A program made the position numbers and the translations under genes. The notes under the pieces were generated by a model, which was not told the origin of the DNA, ran no database searches, and saw only the letters and a list, made by a program, of their open reading frames with translations. From contig OY723288.1 of assembly GCA_963210315.1 (NCBI GenBank), forward strand, positions 62,001 through 126,000: a stretch of DNA of 64,000 nt, given 5' to 3'. Shown in pieces: positions 31,601 through 43,600 of the stretch (its first letter is position 1; each line of letters opens with the position of its first letter). Source of the stretch: Rhynchopus euleeides (lineage: Eukaryota; Euglenozoa; Diplonemea; Diplonemida; Diplonemidae).

Positions 31601-34600
31601 CCGTCGCTGCCCACCTGGTACAGCGACACCACGTCCTTCTTGTGGGTGTCGAAGCGCGACCACGACACAGTCACCGACTGTCCGGCACACGCTGTCTGCC
31701 AGCATTTGCGCTCGTTGCGCCGGTAGCGCCGGGAAGGTGCCACAGGGTTCGCCACTGTGCCGGTCGCAGCGTCCAGGACGTCGAACTCGCCAACACACAC
31801 ATCCACAGGGCGTGTGGGCAGCGGCGGTGCGGCCGTGGCCGGCACAGGCGTCGGGTTGACGAAGAGGGTGCGGCTGATGACGCCGTTGTCGCCCAGCACC
31901 ACGTCCGCCTCCGTCCCGCCGTACACCACATCCCCCTCGTCGTCCCCACCCAGCACGTCGTGCCCGCCGGTGATGTCGTCCTCCCCCGTACCGCCGTGCA
32001 GCGCGTCCGCACCCTGCTGCCCGAGCAGCACGTCGTCCCCGGCATCCCCGTGCAGCGTGTCGTTCGCACCGCCGTCGGCCGCAGCCGTGTGGATGGAGCG
32101 GTACTGGTGCCCTGCCGGGAAGGAGTGGTTGAACAGAGCATGGTCCCCCAGCAGCACGTCCGCCGCATCCCCGCCGTGCAGCGTGTCGCTCCCTGTCCCG
32201 CCGAACAGGTAGTCCTCACCACCGTCGCCGTGCAGCTCGTCGTCGCCGCCGAGCCCCTCCTCGAAGGTCGGCAGCACCGACTGCGCCCACACCACCGTGT
32301 GGTCCGCACGCGCCAGCACGGTCTCCGCCTGGTCCCCGAACACCATGTCCAGCCCGGCGTTGCCCTCCACGTAGTCCGCCCCCTGCTGTGCGACCACCAC
32401 GTCGTCACCGGCCCCGCCGTAGATCGTGTCGTCCCCGCCGTGCACGCTTGCCGGGAAGACGGGGGTGAATGTGCGCACCGCCCCCTGCCCCCCCACCTGT
32501 GTGGGCTGCTCCACCTTCCCGCTGTCCCCGAACACGAAGTCCTGCCCCTCCCCGCCGTGCAGCGTGTCCGTCCCGACACCGCCGACGATGTAGTCGTCCC
32601 CCTCGCTGCCCTGCACCAGGTCCGCACCGCCGGCATCCTCCGCTGTCGACTCCAGCACCTGCACCAGGACATCCACCACGACGCGCCCGTGGTCCCCAAA
32701 CAACCAGTCGTGCCCGGCGCTGCCGGTGATGTTGTCCGCCCCGTGTCCGCCGAACACGATGTCGTCACCCGCCCCGCCCACGACGGTGTCGTCCCCGCCG
32801 AACCCACCCGACGCCGCTGTAAAGGCGGACTCGTATGTGCGCTTCTGCGAGCTGTCACTCACGAGCGTCGCGTTCCCGTGGTCACCGAACACGACGTCGT
32901 CGTCCTCACCCACGTCGATCGTGTCCGCCCCCTCCCCGCCCACCACCAGGTCCTTCCCGTCATGTGTGGCCACGTGGTCCGCCCCGCCGATGCTTCCCGC
33001 TTCCAGCGACAGCAGCTCCGCCAGCTGCGTGGCGGCGACAAGGCGCACCTGCCCGTTGTCCCCGAAGACCCAGTCGTCCCCGGCGTCGCCCGTGATGTTG
33101 TCTGCACCCGGCCCGCCGAACACGAAGTCGTCCCCGTCGTGCCCGGCCAGGGTGTCGTCCCCACCGTTGGCCACGGACTGTGTCGTGTACGTGCGCACGT
33201 ACGTCTGTGGGTCTGACACGGCCCCAACCACCTGCACCTCCCCATAGTCCCCGAAGAGAACATCGCTGCCGACACCCGCCCCCACCGTGTCGGCACCCTG
33301 CCCCCCGAACACCACATCGTCCCCTTCGCCCCCGGTGATGTTGTCGGCGCCACCCTCTGCCTCCACCTCCGTGAGCGTAGACCCGTACTCCGACATGTCC
33401 GTCGTGTTCAGCAGCACCGCCCCGTGGTCCCCGAACATCACGTCCGCCCCGCCATCGCCCTGCAGCGTGTCGTCCCCGCCCCCGCCGAACACGTAGTCCA
33501 TGCCATCCCCGCCGGCAATCGCATCCGACAGACCGGACGAAGGCGCAATGCTCTGCGCCTGGCGCACGGACCCTGCGACAGACGCTGCGGGCACCACGTG
33601 CAGTGCGCGTGACGACACTGGCTCGTCCACCTCCACAGAGGGGGCAGCCCACTGCAGGTCGACACGACCGTGGTCCCCGAACAGCCAGTCCGCACCACCC
33701 GCACCCGTGATGTTGTCGGACCCGCCCCCGCCGAACACAAAATCGTCATCTGCCGCACCGTCGATGGTGTTTGCGTTCTCCGCTGCGGCGTGCGCCGTGT
33801 CAACCGACACAAGCGACACGCTCGTTGCGTCCGCCGTGTACTCCCCGTAGTCTCCGAACAGCACGTCCGACCCCTCGGCGCCCAGCAGCGTGTCCGCCGC
33901 GTGACCCCCGAACAGCACGTCGTCCCCGCCCTCCCCGTGCACCGCGTCGGCCCCGCCTGCCACGGGGGACTGTGTGCGCGCCGTCACCTGCGTGGACACG
34001 CTCGGGGCCACCGCCCCGCTCCCGTGGTCCCCGAACAGCCAGTCGTGCCCGTCCGCGCCCCACACGGTGTCCGCACCCTGCCCGCCCAGCAGAACGTCGT
34101 CCCCGCCCTCCCCGTACAGCACGTCCCCGGTGCCCACCGCCTCCGCGAGGTCCGTCTCCGTCGACGCGAAGGCGAAGTCGCCCGCCACCGCAGAGGTGTA
34201 CGACCCGGCGTCACCGAACACGACGTCGTTGCCCTCCCCGCCCCACACCGTGTCCGCCCCCACGCCGGCGAGCACCACGTCGTCCCCAATGCCGGCCCAC
34301 ACGAAGTCCCCGGCACCGGCCTCGCGGATCGTCGTCGCCACACTCGTCACCAGGCGCGCCCCGGACGCGTAGGAAAGCAGCACGGACATGTGGTCCCCGG
34401 CCACCACGTCCGCACCCTCCGCCGCCGTGATGTTGTCCGCCCCGTTCCCGCCGGCCACGATGTCCGCCCCGGCACCCGACGCCAGCACGTCGTCCCCGCC
34501 GTCAGTCTCGCACGCCGACGCGGCGCGCACCAGCCGCCCCTCCGTGAACTCTACGAACCCGTAGTCGCCGAACACGACATCCTCCCCGGGCCCCGTCGCC

Positions 34601-37600
34601 ACCGTGTCCACATCCGCACCCCCGAACACGACGTACCCGACACCGGCCCCACCAATCGTCGTGATTGTGTCCCGGCCGCCAGCAGCGCAGTGGCCCGTGA
34701 AGGCGGACGAGCGCAGGTGCGCCACCCCGCTCAGCGCCGGCGTGCTCCCCGCAGGCACGCCAACCGTGTCCACCCCGCCGAACACGGCATTCCCGGTGTC
34801 CCCGAAGATTATGTCCGCCGCAAGCCCCGACGTGATAGTGTCCGCCCCGGCCCCGCCGACGAGCACCAGAGGCAGCGTCGACTGCGATGCGTCCAGCGTG
34901 TCGTTACCACCCTCCGTCCCGACGACGCAGAACCCGTCCGTCCCAACAGACAGCGCCACCGTCACGTTGTCCGCCCCGTCCCCAGTGAAGACGGATGTTA
35001 CTGTGCGTGCCCCGACCGCAGGCACTCCGTCCGCCCCGCCGTACGTCTCCGCCACCAGCACCGTGTCGGCATGCGCCCCGAGCCACACCGTGATACCGCG
35101 CGTGTAGTCGGGCCCCGTGTACACAATGTCCGCAGGCGCGACACCCACGATGCGCCCCGCCGTCAGCGTCACGTTCGTACGCCCCACCGTCGACAACGTG
35201 TCCGCCACGAGCAGACGCTTGCGCCCCTGCGTTCCCGGCTCGCCCCCCTCCACTGTCAGCAGAGCCTCCACGTAGTCGGCCCGCCCCTCCACCTTCGTCG
35301 CCGCCGCGGCTGCAGCGTTGCCCAGCAGCAGAGCGTCTGACCCGACCGCCACCGTGTCGTCACCGGTGTGCAGGCGCACCACCGTTGGCACAGACGTCCC
35401 GCGCACGTTCAGTGTGTCGTCCCCGGCTGCCGACAGGTCGATGTCCAGCGACTCCACCCCCGTGTACAGCAGCCCCGCCAGCACTGTGCGCGCATCGATG
35501 CGCTCCCCGTTCAGCAGCTCCGCCGACGCACCGGCAACGTTTGCCGTGTCCAACGACAGTGTGGTGATTGAGGTGATCGCTGCCATCTCCCCCGTGTACC
35601 GCACCAGGTACACCTCGTCGCTCACCCGGTCCACGCCGAAGCTCTTCGCACACCGCGCACCCGCGGCCGTCCCGCACACCTCTGTGTCCGGGAACACAGC
35701 CGCCTGCATGGCGCTAGCCATCGCCGATCCGTCCGTCCCGACCGCAAACTCGAGCACGTACGGCTTCCCGTCCACAGAGAAGGAGAGGGTGAAGGTCCCG
35801 CCCGTCCCGCGCACAGCCACCACCTGCACGGCCACATACCCGGTGTCGCGCGGGGGCGGGTACATCCCCAGACCCGTCAGCTCCGTGCGCGTCAGGAACC
35901 CGGCGTCCCCCAGCACGTTGCCCTGCGTGTTGTCCACCCGCAGCGTGTCCGTCCCTGCCCCGCCGGCCACGCTCACCACGTCCCGCACCCCGGACACCAG
36001 TCCGTCCCCGAAGACGAAGCTGTCGTTCCCATCCGCCCCGTCCAGCACGACAGGACCATCGGCTGCCAGCACTGTGAAGGCGTCGTTGCCCTTCCCTGCA
36101 CGGACGTACGTCGCCCCGGGGTGCGTCCCGTTCACCACCACCGTGTCCACCGCAGGGCCCAGGTTCACCACAACCTCCTCCATCCCCACGTAGGAGATCC
36201 CGCCGAGCACAGTCTCCCCCGCCAGCACGCGCGTCTCCCCCATCCCCATCCCGGTGATGCGCCCCTCCGCCAGCACCACCGTGGTCGGGAGGAACCCGCC
36301 CGTGTTCTCCACCACCAGGCGGTCCACCTGCTGCTCCTCCCGCACCGTCAGCCACGGGTTCGCCTGCCCGGGGAACGCCTCCAGGTCCACCTCCCCGGGG
36401 TATGAGATCGCTTTCAGTGTCGACACCGACCCAGGCGCCTCCCCGCCCCCGACCGTCAGCGCCCCCTGGATCTGGTACGCCAGGGCCGGCTGCGATGCGA
36501 ACTGCTGCGTCGCCTCCCCCTGGTCCACCGTCTTGTCCTGGATCGCCTTGACCGTGACCGTGACCGGGATCGCGTACGTCCCCGCGCTGAAGACCACAGA
36601 CGCCGGGGACACCGCCACCTGCTTCGCCGCGAGGGTCGGCTTCCCCCACACCTGCGACAGCTGCACCACCGCGTCCACCGTCACCTCCCCGGCAGGCGCC
36701 TGCGTCAGGTACAGCGTGTACGTGTCCTCCGTCTGCCCCTCGATCACCTCCGTGCTGCCGCCCGACTCCAGCACCACCAGCCCGGGCGCGTCGTCGTCCA
36801 GGATCTCCACGTTCACCGTCGACGCAGCCACCCCCTGGTACACTGTGTTCGCCCCCGCCACGGACACGTCGTGGTGCAGCGCCGCAAAGTGGAACCCCTC
36901 CACCGCCGTGTCCTGCACCGCCGTCACCGTCACCGTCTGCCGGCACCCGGTGCCAGCAGCGAACGACACAGACGCCGGGGACACTGTCACCTGCGTCGCG
37001 TCATGCCGCACCGTGACTGACACGTCCTGCGGGCGCGCGTCCGCCACGCACGGCTGCAGCAGCACGTCGTACGTCACCGACGTCCCCACGGCCCCGAGTC
37101 CCGACTCCGACACCCGCATCCCGGGGTCCGCGTGCGCCTCCAGGATGTAGATCTCCGCCTGGTCCTTGTCCACCACGCGCACTGGCACCGACGGGATCTT
37201 CAGGGAGTTGTACCCGTCCGTGTTGCTGAGCTGCGACACCGCGTGCCCCAGGAAGGCCACCTCGTTCCCCTCCAGCGCCTCGTCCTGCACCACCGTCACC
37301 GTCACCGTCCGCGGGATGAACCAGTTCAGCCAGGTGAAGCTGACGACGGACGGCGACACCGTCACTGACGCCGCCCCTGGGATCTCGGACGGCGGGGCTG
37401 GGGGCACAATCGTGACGTCCACCCGGTCGCGCGAGGAGCGCCCCGTCACCGGGTGCGCCATCCGCACCACGTACGTCCCCACACGCTCCCCCGCGCTGCC
37501 CCCCTCCAGCAGCTCCAGCTCTGTCGGCACCACAATCGCGAGCGACGCGTTGTCCGCGTCCGTCACATACGCCGTCACACCGTGCGCCTCCAGCCCGTCG

Positions 37601-40600
37601 TATGCCGCGTCCGCTGTGCTGGACAACACGTGCTCGACCACCCCGTTGTGCCCTCGCAGATCACTGCTTTGCACCGGCACGCTGTAGCGCGGTGTCACGT
37701 ATATCGTGTCGCTCCCCAGCCCCGCAAACACATTCGTCTTCACGTGGTCCGCCGTGCTCATCACGTACACCGTGTCGTCTCCCGCCGCCGTGTTCAGCTC
37801 CACGCTCTCGATCCCCGTGAAGGTGACGTACAGCCCTGCCCCGTAGATCCCGTCCCGCGTGATCACAAACGTGTCCGGCAGGTTCGTCCCGATCGCCACC
37901 AGGGTGTCGAACCCGGGACCTCCGTCGATCGACACCGGCGCGTTCACCGTGTAGTACACCACGTCGTCACCCTCGTCCGTCGACACGTCTGTCTGCTTCA
38001 CCGCCGGGTCGGGCTGCGTCTGGTCCTCCGCGTCCGCAAGCGCAAACGCGCGCACCGTGAAGCGGTCGTTCCCGACCCCGCCGCGCAGCGACAGTGTCCC
38101 CAAGTTCCGCATCACCACGAACGTGTCCTCCCCGCTCTCCCCGTTGCAGTTCATGTGCTCCCCGTTCCCGTCGCTCAGCCACCCCTCCGTCGTCAGCGTG
38201 GTGGTGAAGGCGTCCCCCGGCTCGCTCATGTTCGCCGCCACACGCTGCGAGTTCCACAGCTGCCCGATCAGGAACCGGTCGTCTCCGGCACCCCCGTTCT
38301 GCGTTGTGATCCCCGACGTCCCGTCCGTCACGAACGTGTCGTCCCCGGCCAGCCCGTTCACCACCACACCCCCGTTAATCGACGCGTCCACGTCCACACG
38401 CTCCCCAGCGTCCGACGCCGCGTGGATCAGCGCGATGAAGTTGGTGCGGAACAGGAACAGGTCGGGGGCGGGCGTCCCGTTGATCACAAGCGTGTTCGAC
38501 TCCACCGTGTCCGGGTTCCAGTACCCGCTGTCGTACAGACGGATGCGCGACTGCCCCGTCCCCGAGTACCCGATCTCGTACGCGTCGTTCTGATCGCCCC
38601 CGTCCAGCAGCAGCAGCCCTGCGATGCGGTTCACCACCGTGTCCCCCTCCTTCGCGACGGGGACCACCATCCTGTCCTCCCCCTTGCCCGCGTACACCTG
38701 CGTCGGCCCGCTCGTCCCACCCACCGTCAGCGTGTCCGACACATCTCCACCGTACACCACAGTGTTCCCCGTGTGCGTGGACGACACGGTGAAGGTGTTC
38801 GCCGTGCGCAGGGCCAGCCGCACCTCCACGGACGCCACCCCGGCATACAGGATCCCGTCCGCAGACATCCCCAGCCCGGACACTCGCGTCGACGTCAGCT
38901 CCCCGACATTCCCGCCCTGGTCGAGCGTCTCATCCACCACGAGCGTTGTGCCCGCCCCGCCCCCGCTCACCTTCACCGGGGACACAATCGCGTTCACCGT
39001 CCCGTCCCCGACGCGCAGCCGGTCCGTCCCCCCGTTCCCCTTCACCTCCACGGACGCACCTGCTGGTGTTGCCGCCACGGTGAAGTCGTCCGCCCCGCCC
39101 GTCAGCGCCACCCGCACCACGTCCATCTCCACGAAGGCCAGCGACCCGGGCATACCCGACAGCGACACGTCGAATGCCGCCACCCCGCCCACCTTCTGCT
39201 GCGTCGGCGACGCCTGCAGCACACCGGTGCCCGCCGCCTGCGCCTCCATGTACAGCGTGTCCTGCCCGTCCCCGCCCACAAGCGTAATCGTACCAGCCAC
39301 TGCCGTCCCGGCACGCACAATCACCTTGTCGTTGCCCCCAGCAAGGTACACGTCACCCGGTCTGCCCGGCCGCAAGCGTCCCCGCAGGGATCTCCCCCGC
39401 CTTCGTCGACAGGTCCAGGATCAGCCTGTCCGTCTCCTGCCCACCGTCGTCCCCGCCGCTGAAGGTCCCGCGCGACACCGGGTTCACCAGCAGCACCGTG
39501 TCGGAGAAGCGCTGCCCGTGCCCCTCGTACGACAGGAACCCGTCGAACTCCTGCGCCTGGCGCGTGTCCTCCTGCCCCGCCGCAGGCGGGGTCCCGAACA
39601 GCACCTCCACCTCCTCCGACCCGCCGCCCGCCCCGTTCACGTACCGGATCGTCATGTACTCCCCCTTGTCCGACGTGTCCCCGGTCCCGCGGTTCCCGGC
39701 ACGCGGGCCCATGTTCAGTTGCAGCGTGTTCGACTCCACATCCGCCAGCACCGGCAGCGCCGGCGGCGTCGTGTCCAGCTCCAGGAAGCACACCGACGTG
39801 GAGAACTTCCACACCGACTCCCAGCGCCCGCGTGGCCAGCAGATGAACCCCGCGCACTTCCAGTTCACAAACGGGTTGAACAGCTCCACGCTGAAGGAGG
39901 CCCCGGCGCACATCTTGATCTTGATGTTGAAAATGTCGAGGAACGACCCCTTCTCGATGATGCTCTTGATCTCGCTGAACCGGATCTTCCCGTCGTCGTT
40001 CGGGTCGTACAGGTCGATCGACCCGGTGAAGCTGAACTCCCCGCTCGCACTCAGCCGCGCCAGGAACAGGTTCAGCGTCGCGCCGATCCGGACCCGCCCA
40101 GCCGAGTACAGCTCCGGGATGTCCACGCCCCCGGTCCCCGTCGGCTTGTCCGTGTCCGACAGGTAGAACCCGTCCAGCGCCAGCAGCGGGTTCTTCTGCT
40201 CGATGGCACGCCGGATCCCGCTCGTGTCGTACCCCACAGACACGCGCGCCCGGAACTGGAACGACCCGTAGAAGTCGATCACCACAATACCGGCCGCCAC
40301 TGGGAACCAGAAGTCGATCGTCACGTCGATCTCCATCTGCGGGGTCTGCACCACAAACAGGTCCACGTCCTTCCCGGTGATCAGCCCCAGCACCCCGCTC
40401 GCGGACAGGAACGGCAGGTTGAACACCGCGTCCGGGTTCGTCAGCTGCCGCATCAGCGCCTTCATCTTGTCCGACCCGGTGTTCGACGCAGCCGCCACGG
40501 GCGCGTCGTCGTTCTGCACCACGGCGTACCGGCCCCCCGTGAACCCGGGCGGGAGCTCCGTCCCTTCCGGCAGGCGTGCGAAGCCCCCCTTCTGCAGCTC

Positions 40601-43600
40601 CCAGTTTCCGAAGGAGATCTTCAGTGTCCCCTTCCACGTCTTCAGCTCTTTGATCACGTCCGTCACCGCAATCACGAGGTCGATGATCTGCTGGATGGCG
40701 TTCAGGTACGCCAGCACATTCTTCACGCTCCCGCGCACAGGGCCGCCCGCACCCAGCAGCCCGTTCAGCAGCACCTCCGGCAGCTGCAGCAGCGACACGT
40801 CCCTCCCAGCCAGGTCCGAGATCACCGGCAGCGGCTTCTGCAGCGCCACCAGGACGGGCCGCAGCGGGGCCAGGAACGAGTCCAGCTTCGCGAAGATAGG
40901 CTGCAGGATGTTCGTCACAAACTCCCCCAGGTCCAGCGCCACGTCGATCAGCAGGAACTGGTTCGGCGTCGTCGACGGGTCGGCCACAACCGTCTCGTTC
41001 GCGGCCGGCACCGCCACCGACAGGGACGCGTTCTTCCCCGCCGTCGCCAGGCGCTCCCACTTCGCCCCGTAGTATGAGTACAGCGAGGTGGTGAAGCGCG
41101 GCAGCCCGGAGCTCCCCGCCAGCCCGAGCGTCATGTCCATCCCGACGGCCACCTCGAAGTCCGCGTTCGCCCGCAGCAGCCCAGCACCCCCGCTCTTCAG
41201 CTCCCGGAAGGTGAGGAACCCGTCCCCGTCCACCTCACCCACGTCCACCGCCATGCGCCCCAGCAGCCGCGTCACGTCGTCCCTGTTCTCGATCCCCGCC
41301 TTCAGGATGAACAGCTCCCCGTCTGCCTTCAGCTTCGGCAGCGTCAGCCCCGCGTACACTTCCATCTCCGTCCCCTCCACGTTCAGGTAGAACCCGCGGT
41401 CCACGCTGATCCCGAACCACAGCTTGAACTCCCACCCGACCAGCAGCTCCACCCCGCCGCTCGCGTTCAGCTTCAGCGGCAGCTCCTCGAGCCCGAAGTC
41501 GAAGTCGAACTGCTCGTTGAACAGGATATCCTTCCCGAGCGTCACGTCCCACTCCACCGCATCCGCGTCATCCAGCGGCTCCCCGTCCTTCAGCAGGCCC
41601 TCTGCGTCCAGCAGACCCTCCATCGCCACCCCCTGCTTGTTGCGGATCACGAGCGGGATGGTGTCCCCCTTCAGGATCCCGCGCCCCTTGAACAGGTCCA
41701 CCATCGTGTCCCGCAGGAACTTCGCCATGTTCGTCTGCTCCACGTTCTTCAGGCGCGCCTCCAGCGTCCCATGCAGCTCCTCGCGGAAGGCCTCGATGAA
41801 GTCGCGTGCCACCACCTCCCGGATCTTGTTCTTCACAATCGGGACGTCCATCGACCCGAGCACCCCGTCCGCCGCCGTGACGACAAGGTCCAGCTTGCTG
41901 AACATCCCGTTCACACCCTTCAAGATGGTGCGCTTGTCCTGCAGGATCGCGGCAATCGGGTTCAGCCCCTTCAGCGGGGAGGCCAGGGACCGCAGCAGCT
42001 TCGTCACGTTCAGCCCGTCGAACGACACCAGCTTGATGCTCTTGTCAGACGTCCCGTTGTTGCGCGTCAGGAAGTCCGAGAGGGACGGGATCCCGATCGT
42101 CATCGTCTCCACCCCGGCAGGGAGCTCCAGCGGCAGCACCGCCTCCACGCGCCCCTGGTGCGTCAGCCCGAACCCCTGCACGATCTTGGAGAAGGCGCCC
42201 GCCCCGTCCAGGTAGTACCGCTGCCCCTCCACCAGCCCGTACCGCACGTATGCCGGCTGCGTCGGGTCCCCGAGCCCCGCGTCCAGCGCGACGCGTGCAT
42301 CATTCACCCCGAACTGCAGCGGGCCCAGCGACAGCAGCAGCGACCCCTGCGCGCTCGCCAGCAGGTCCGCCTGCAGCGCCGTGCCCCCGCCCACGAACAT
42401 GCGGAACGGCTTCGTCGACATGTCCACACCCAGCTGGAGCTTCGCCGTCGCGCTCCCCGCCAGCGCGATCTTCAGGCTCGCGTCCAGGTCCAGGAAGTCC
42501 CCGAGCAGGTCCGCGACGTCGTCCAGCCCCGGCACCCCCGCCAGCTCCTGCAGGTTCATGTCCAGCGTCAGCTCTGGCAGCGACGGCGGCGCCGCCGTGA
42601 ACTCCAGGTCCAGCGTCAGCACCCCCGTGTCGTACTTGAACTCCATCAGGCACGACCCCGTGCACCCCTTGCTCGCATCCGTCTCTGCAGGCAGCCCAAG
42701 CTTCTCCTCCACCAGCAGCTCGATGCGCGCCAGCCCGCCCTGCGTGTCCGTCAGGAGCAGCTCCAGCTCCGCCAGCACCGCCTGTACCTGCGTCACCACC
42801 GTGCGCGGGGTGACCGACACCAGCGGTACCTCCGCGTCCATCAGCGGCAGGTCCGACAGCAGCCCCGACACCGCAGGGGTCTTCCGCGTGTTCCCGAAGA
42901 TCAGGTCCACCCCGTCCGCAATCAGCCCCACAATGTCCGCCACCGACAGGTTCCGGAAGTTCGGGAGCTCCGGGCCGTCCACCGCCACCACAAAGTCCGA
43001 TGCGTTCGGGAAGGAGAAGTTCGGCTGCAGCTCCACGAAGAAGGGGGGGTCCAGCGTCACCGCGACCGACCCGCTCACGGGGAACAGGAACCCGGGGATC
43101 CCGACTGACACGTCGACGTACAGGTTTGCGTCCACAGTCGCGTTCGCCTCAATCATACTGAAGGGGTCCTCCACAATCGCGTCCCGGATCTCGCTCAGCG
43201 CCATCGCCTCCCCCTGCGTCCCGAACTGCGCCAGCGCCTTGATCCCGATCTGCCCCAGCCCGTTGTACGCCTCCGCCGCCAGCACCGCCAGCGTGGCCGC
43301 CAGGTTGACGTCCGACACTGACAGCACCATGTCCGCCTCGAACCCGAGGTTCCGCACCACGGCGGTGAAGCGCTGCGCCTTCGCCTTGTCGCTCGTCAGC
43401 CCCGTCAGCGCCTCGAAGGCCGGCGTCACGCGCGTCTCCAGCCGCCCCACCCCTGTCGTCTGGATCAGGAAGGTCGTGTCCTGGTAGTTCAGCGCCCGCA
43501 CCGACGCCCCCGCAGGCAGCAGCAGGCTCAGCGCCTGCAGCTGCGCCTCCAGCTCGTCGTAGAAGACCGTGTCCTTCGCCAGCACCACCACGTGCGGCAC

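Larger units (their letters stand above)
29150..34920 (-). other. Hemolysin-type (RTX) Ca2+-binding repeat array
   Basis: Dozens of GGxGxDxLxGGxGxDxLxGD units run through this stretch. They are dense from 34920 to about 30650 and more widely spaced (near 30300, 30080, 29800, 29480 and 29170) toward the C-terminus. Each block of two to four nonapeptides is followed by a spacer of roughly 40-60 residues, so higher-order units of about 65-85 residues recur. Such arrays fold as parallel beta-rolls when Ca2+ binds. Confidence 0.92.

Noticed and set aside
28642..39360. Calling the RTX gene a secreted toxin
   Set aside because: The repeats are Ca2+-binding modules shared by adhesins, enzymes and toxins. 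No toxin effector domain, acyltransferase partner or type I export genes are present.
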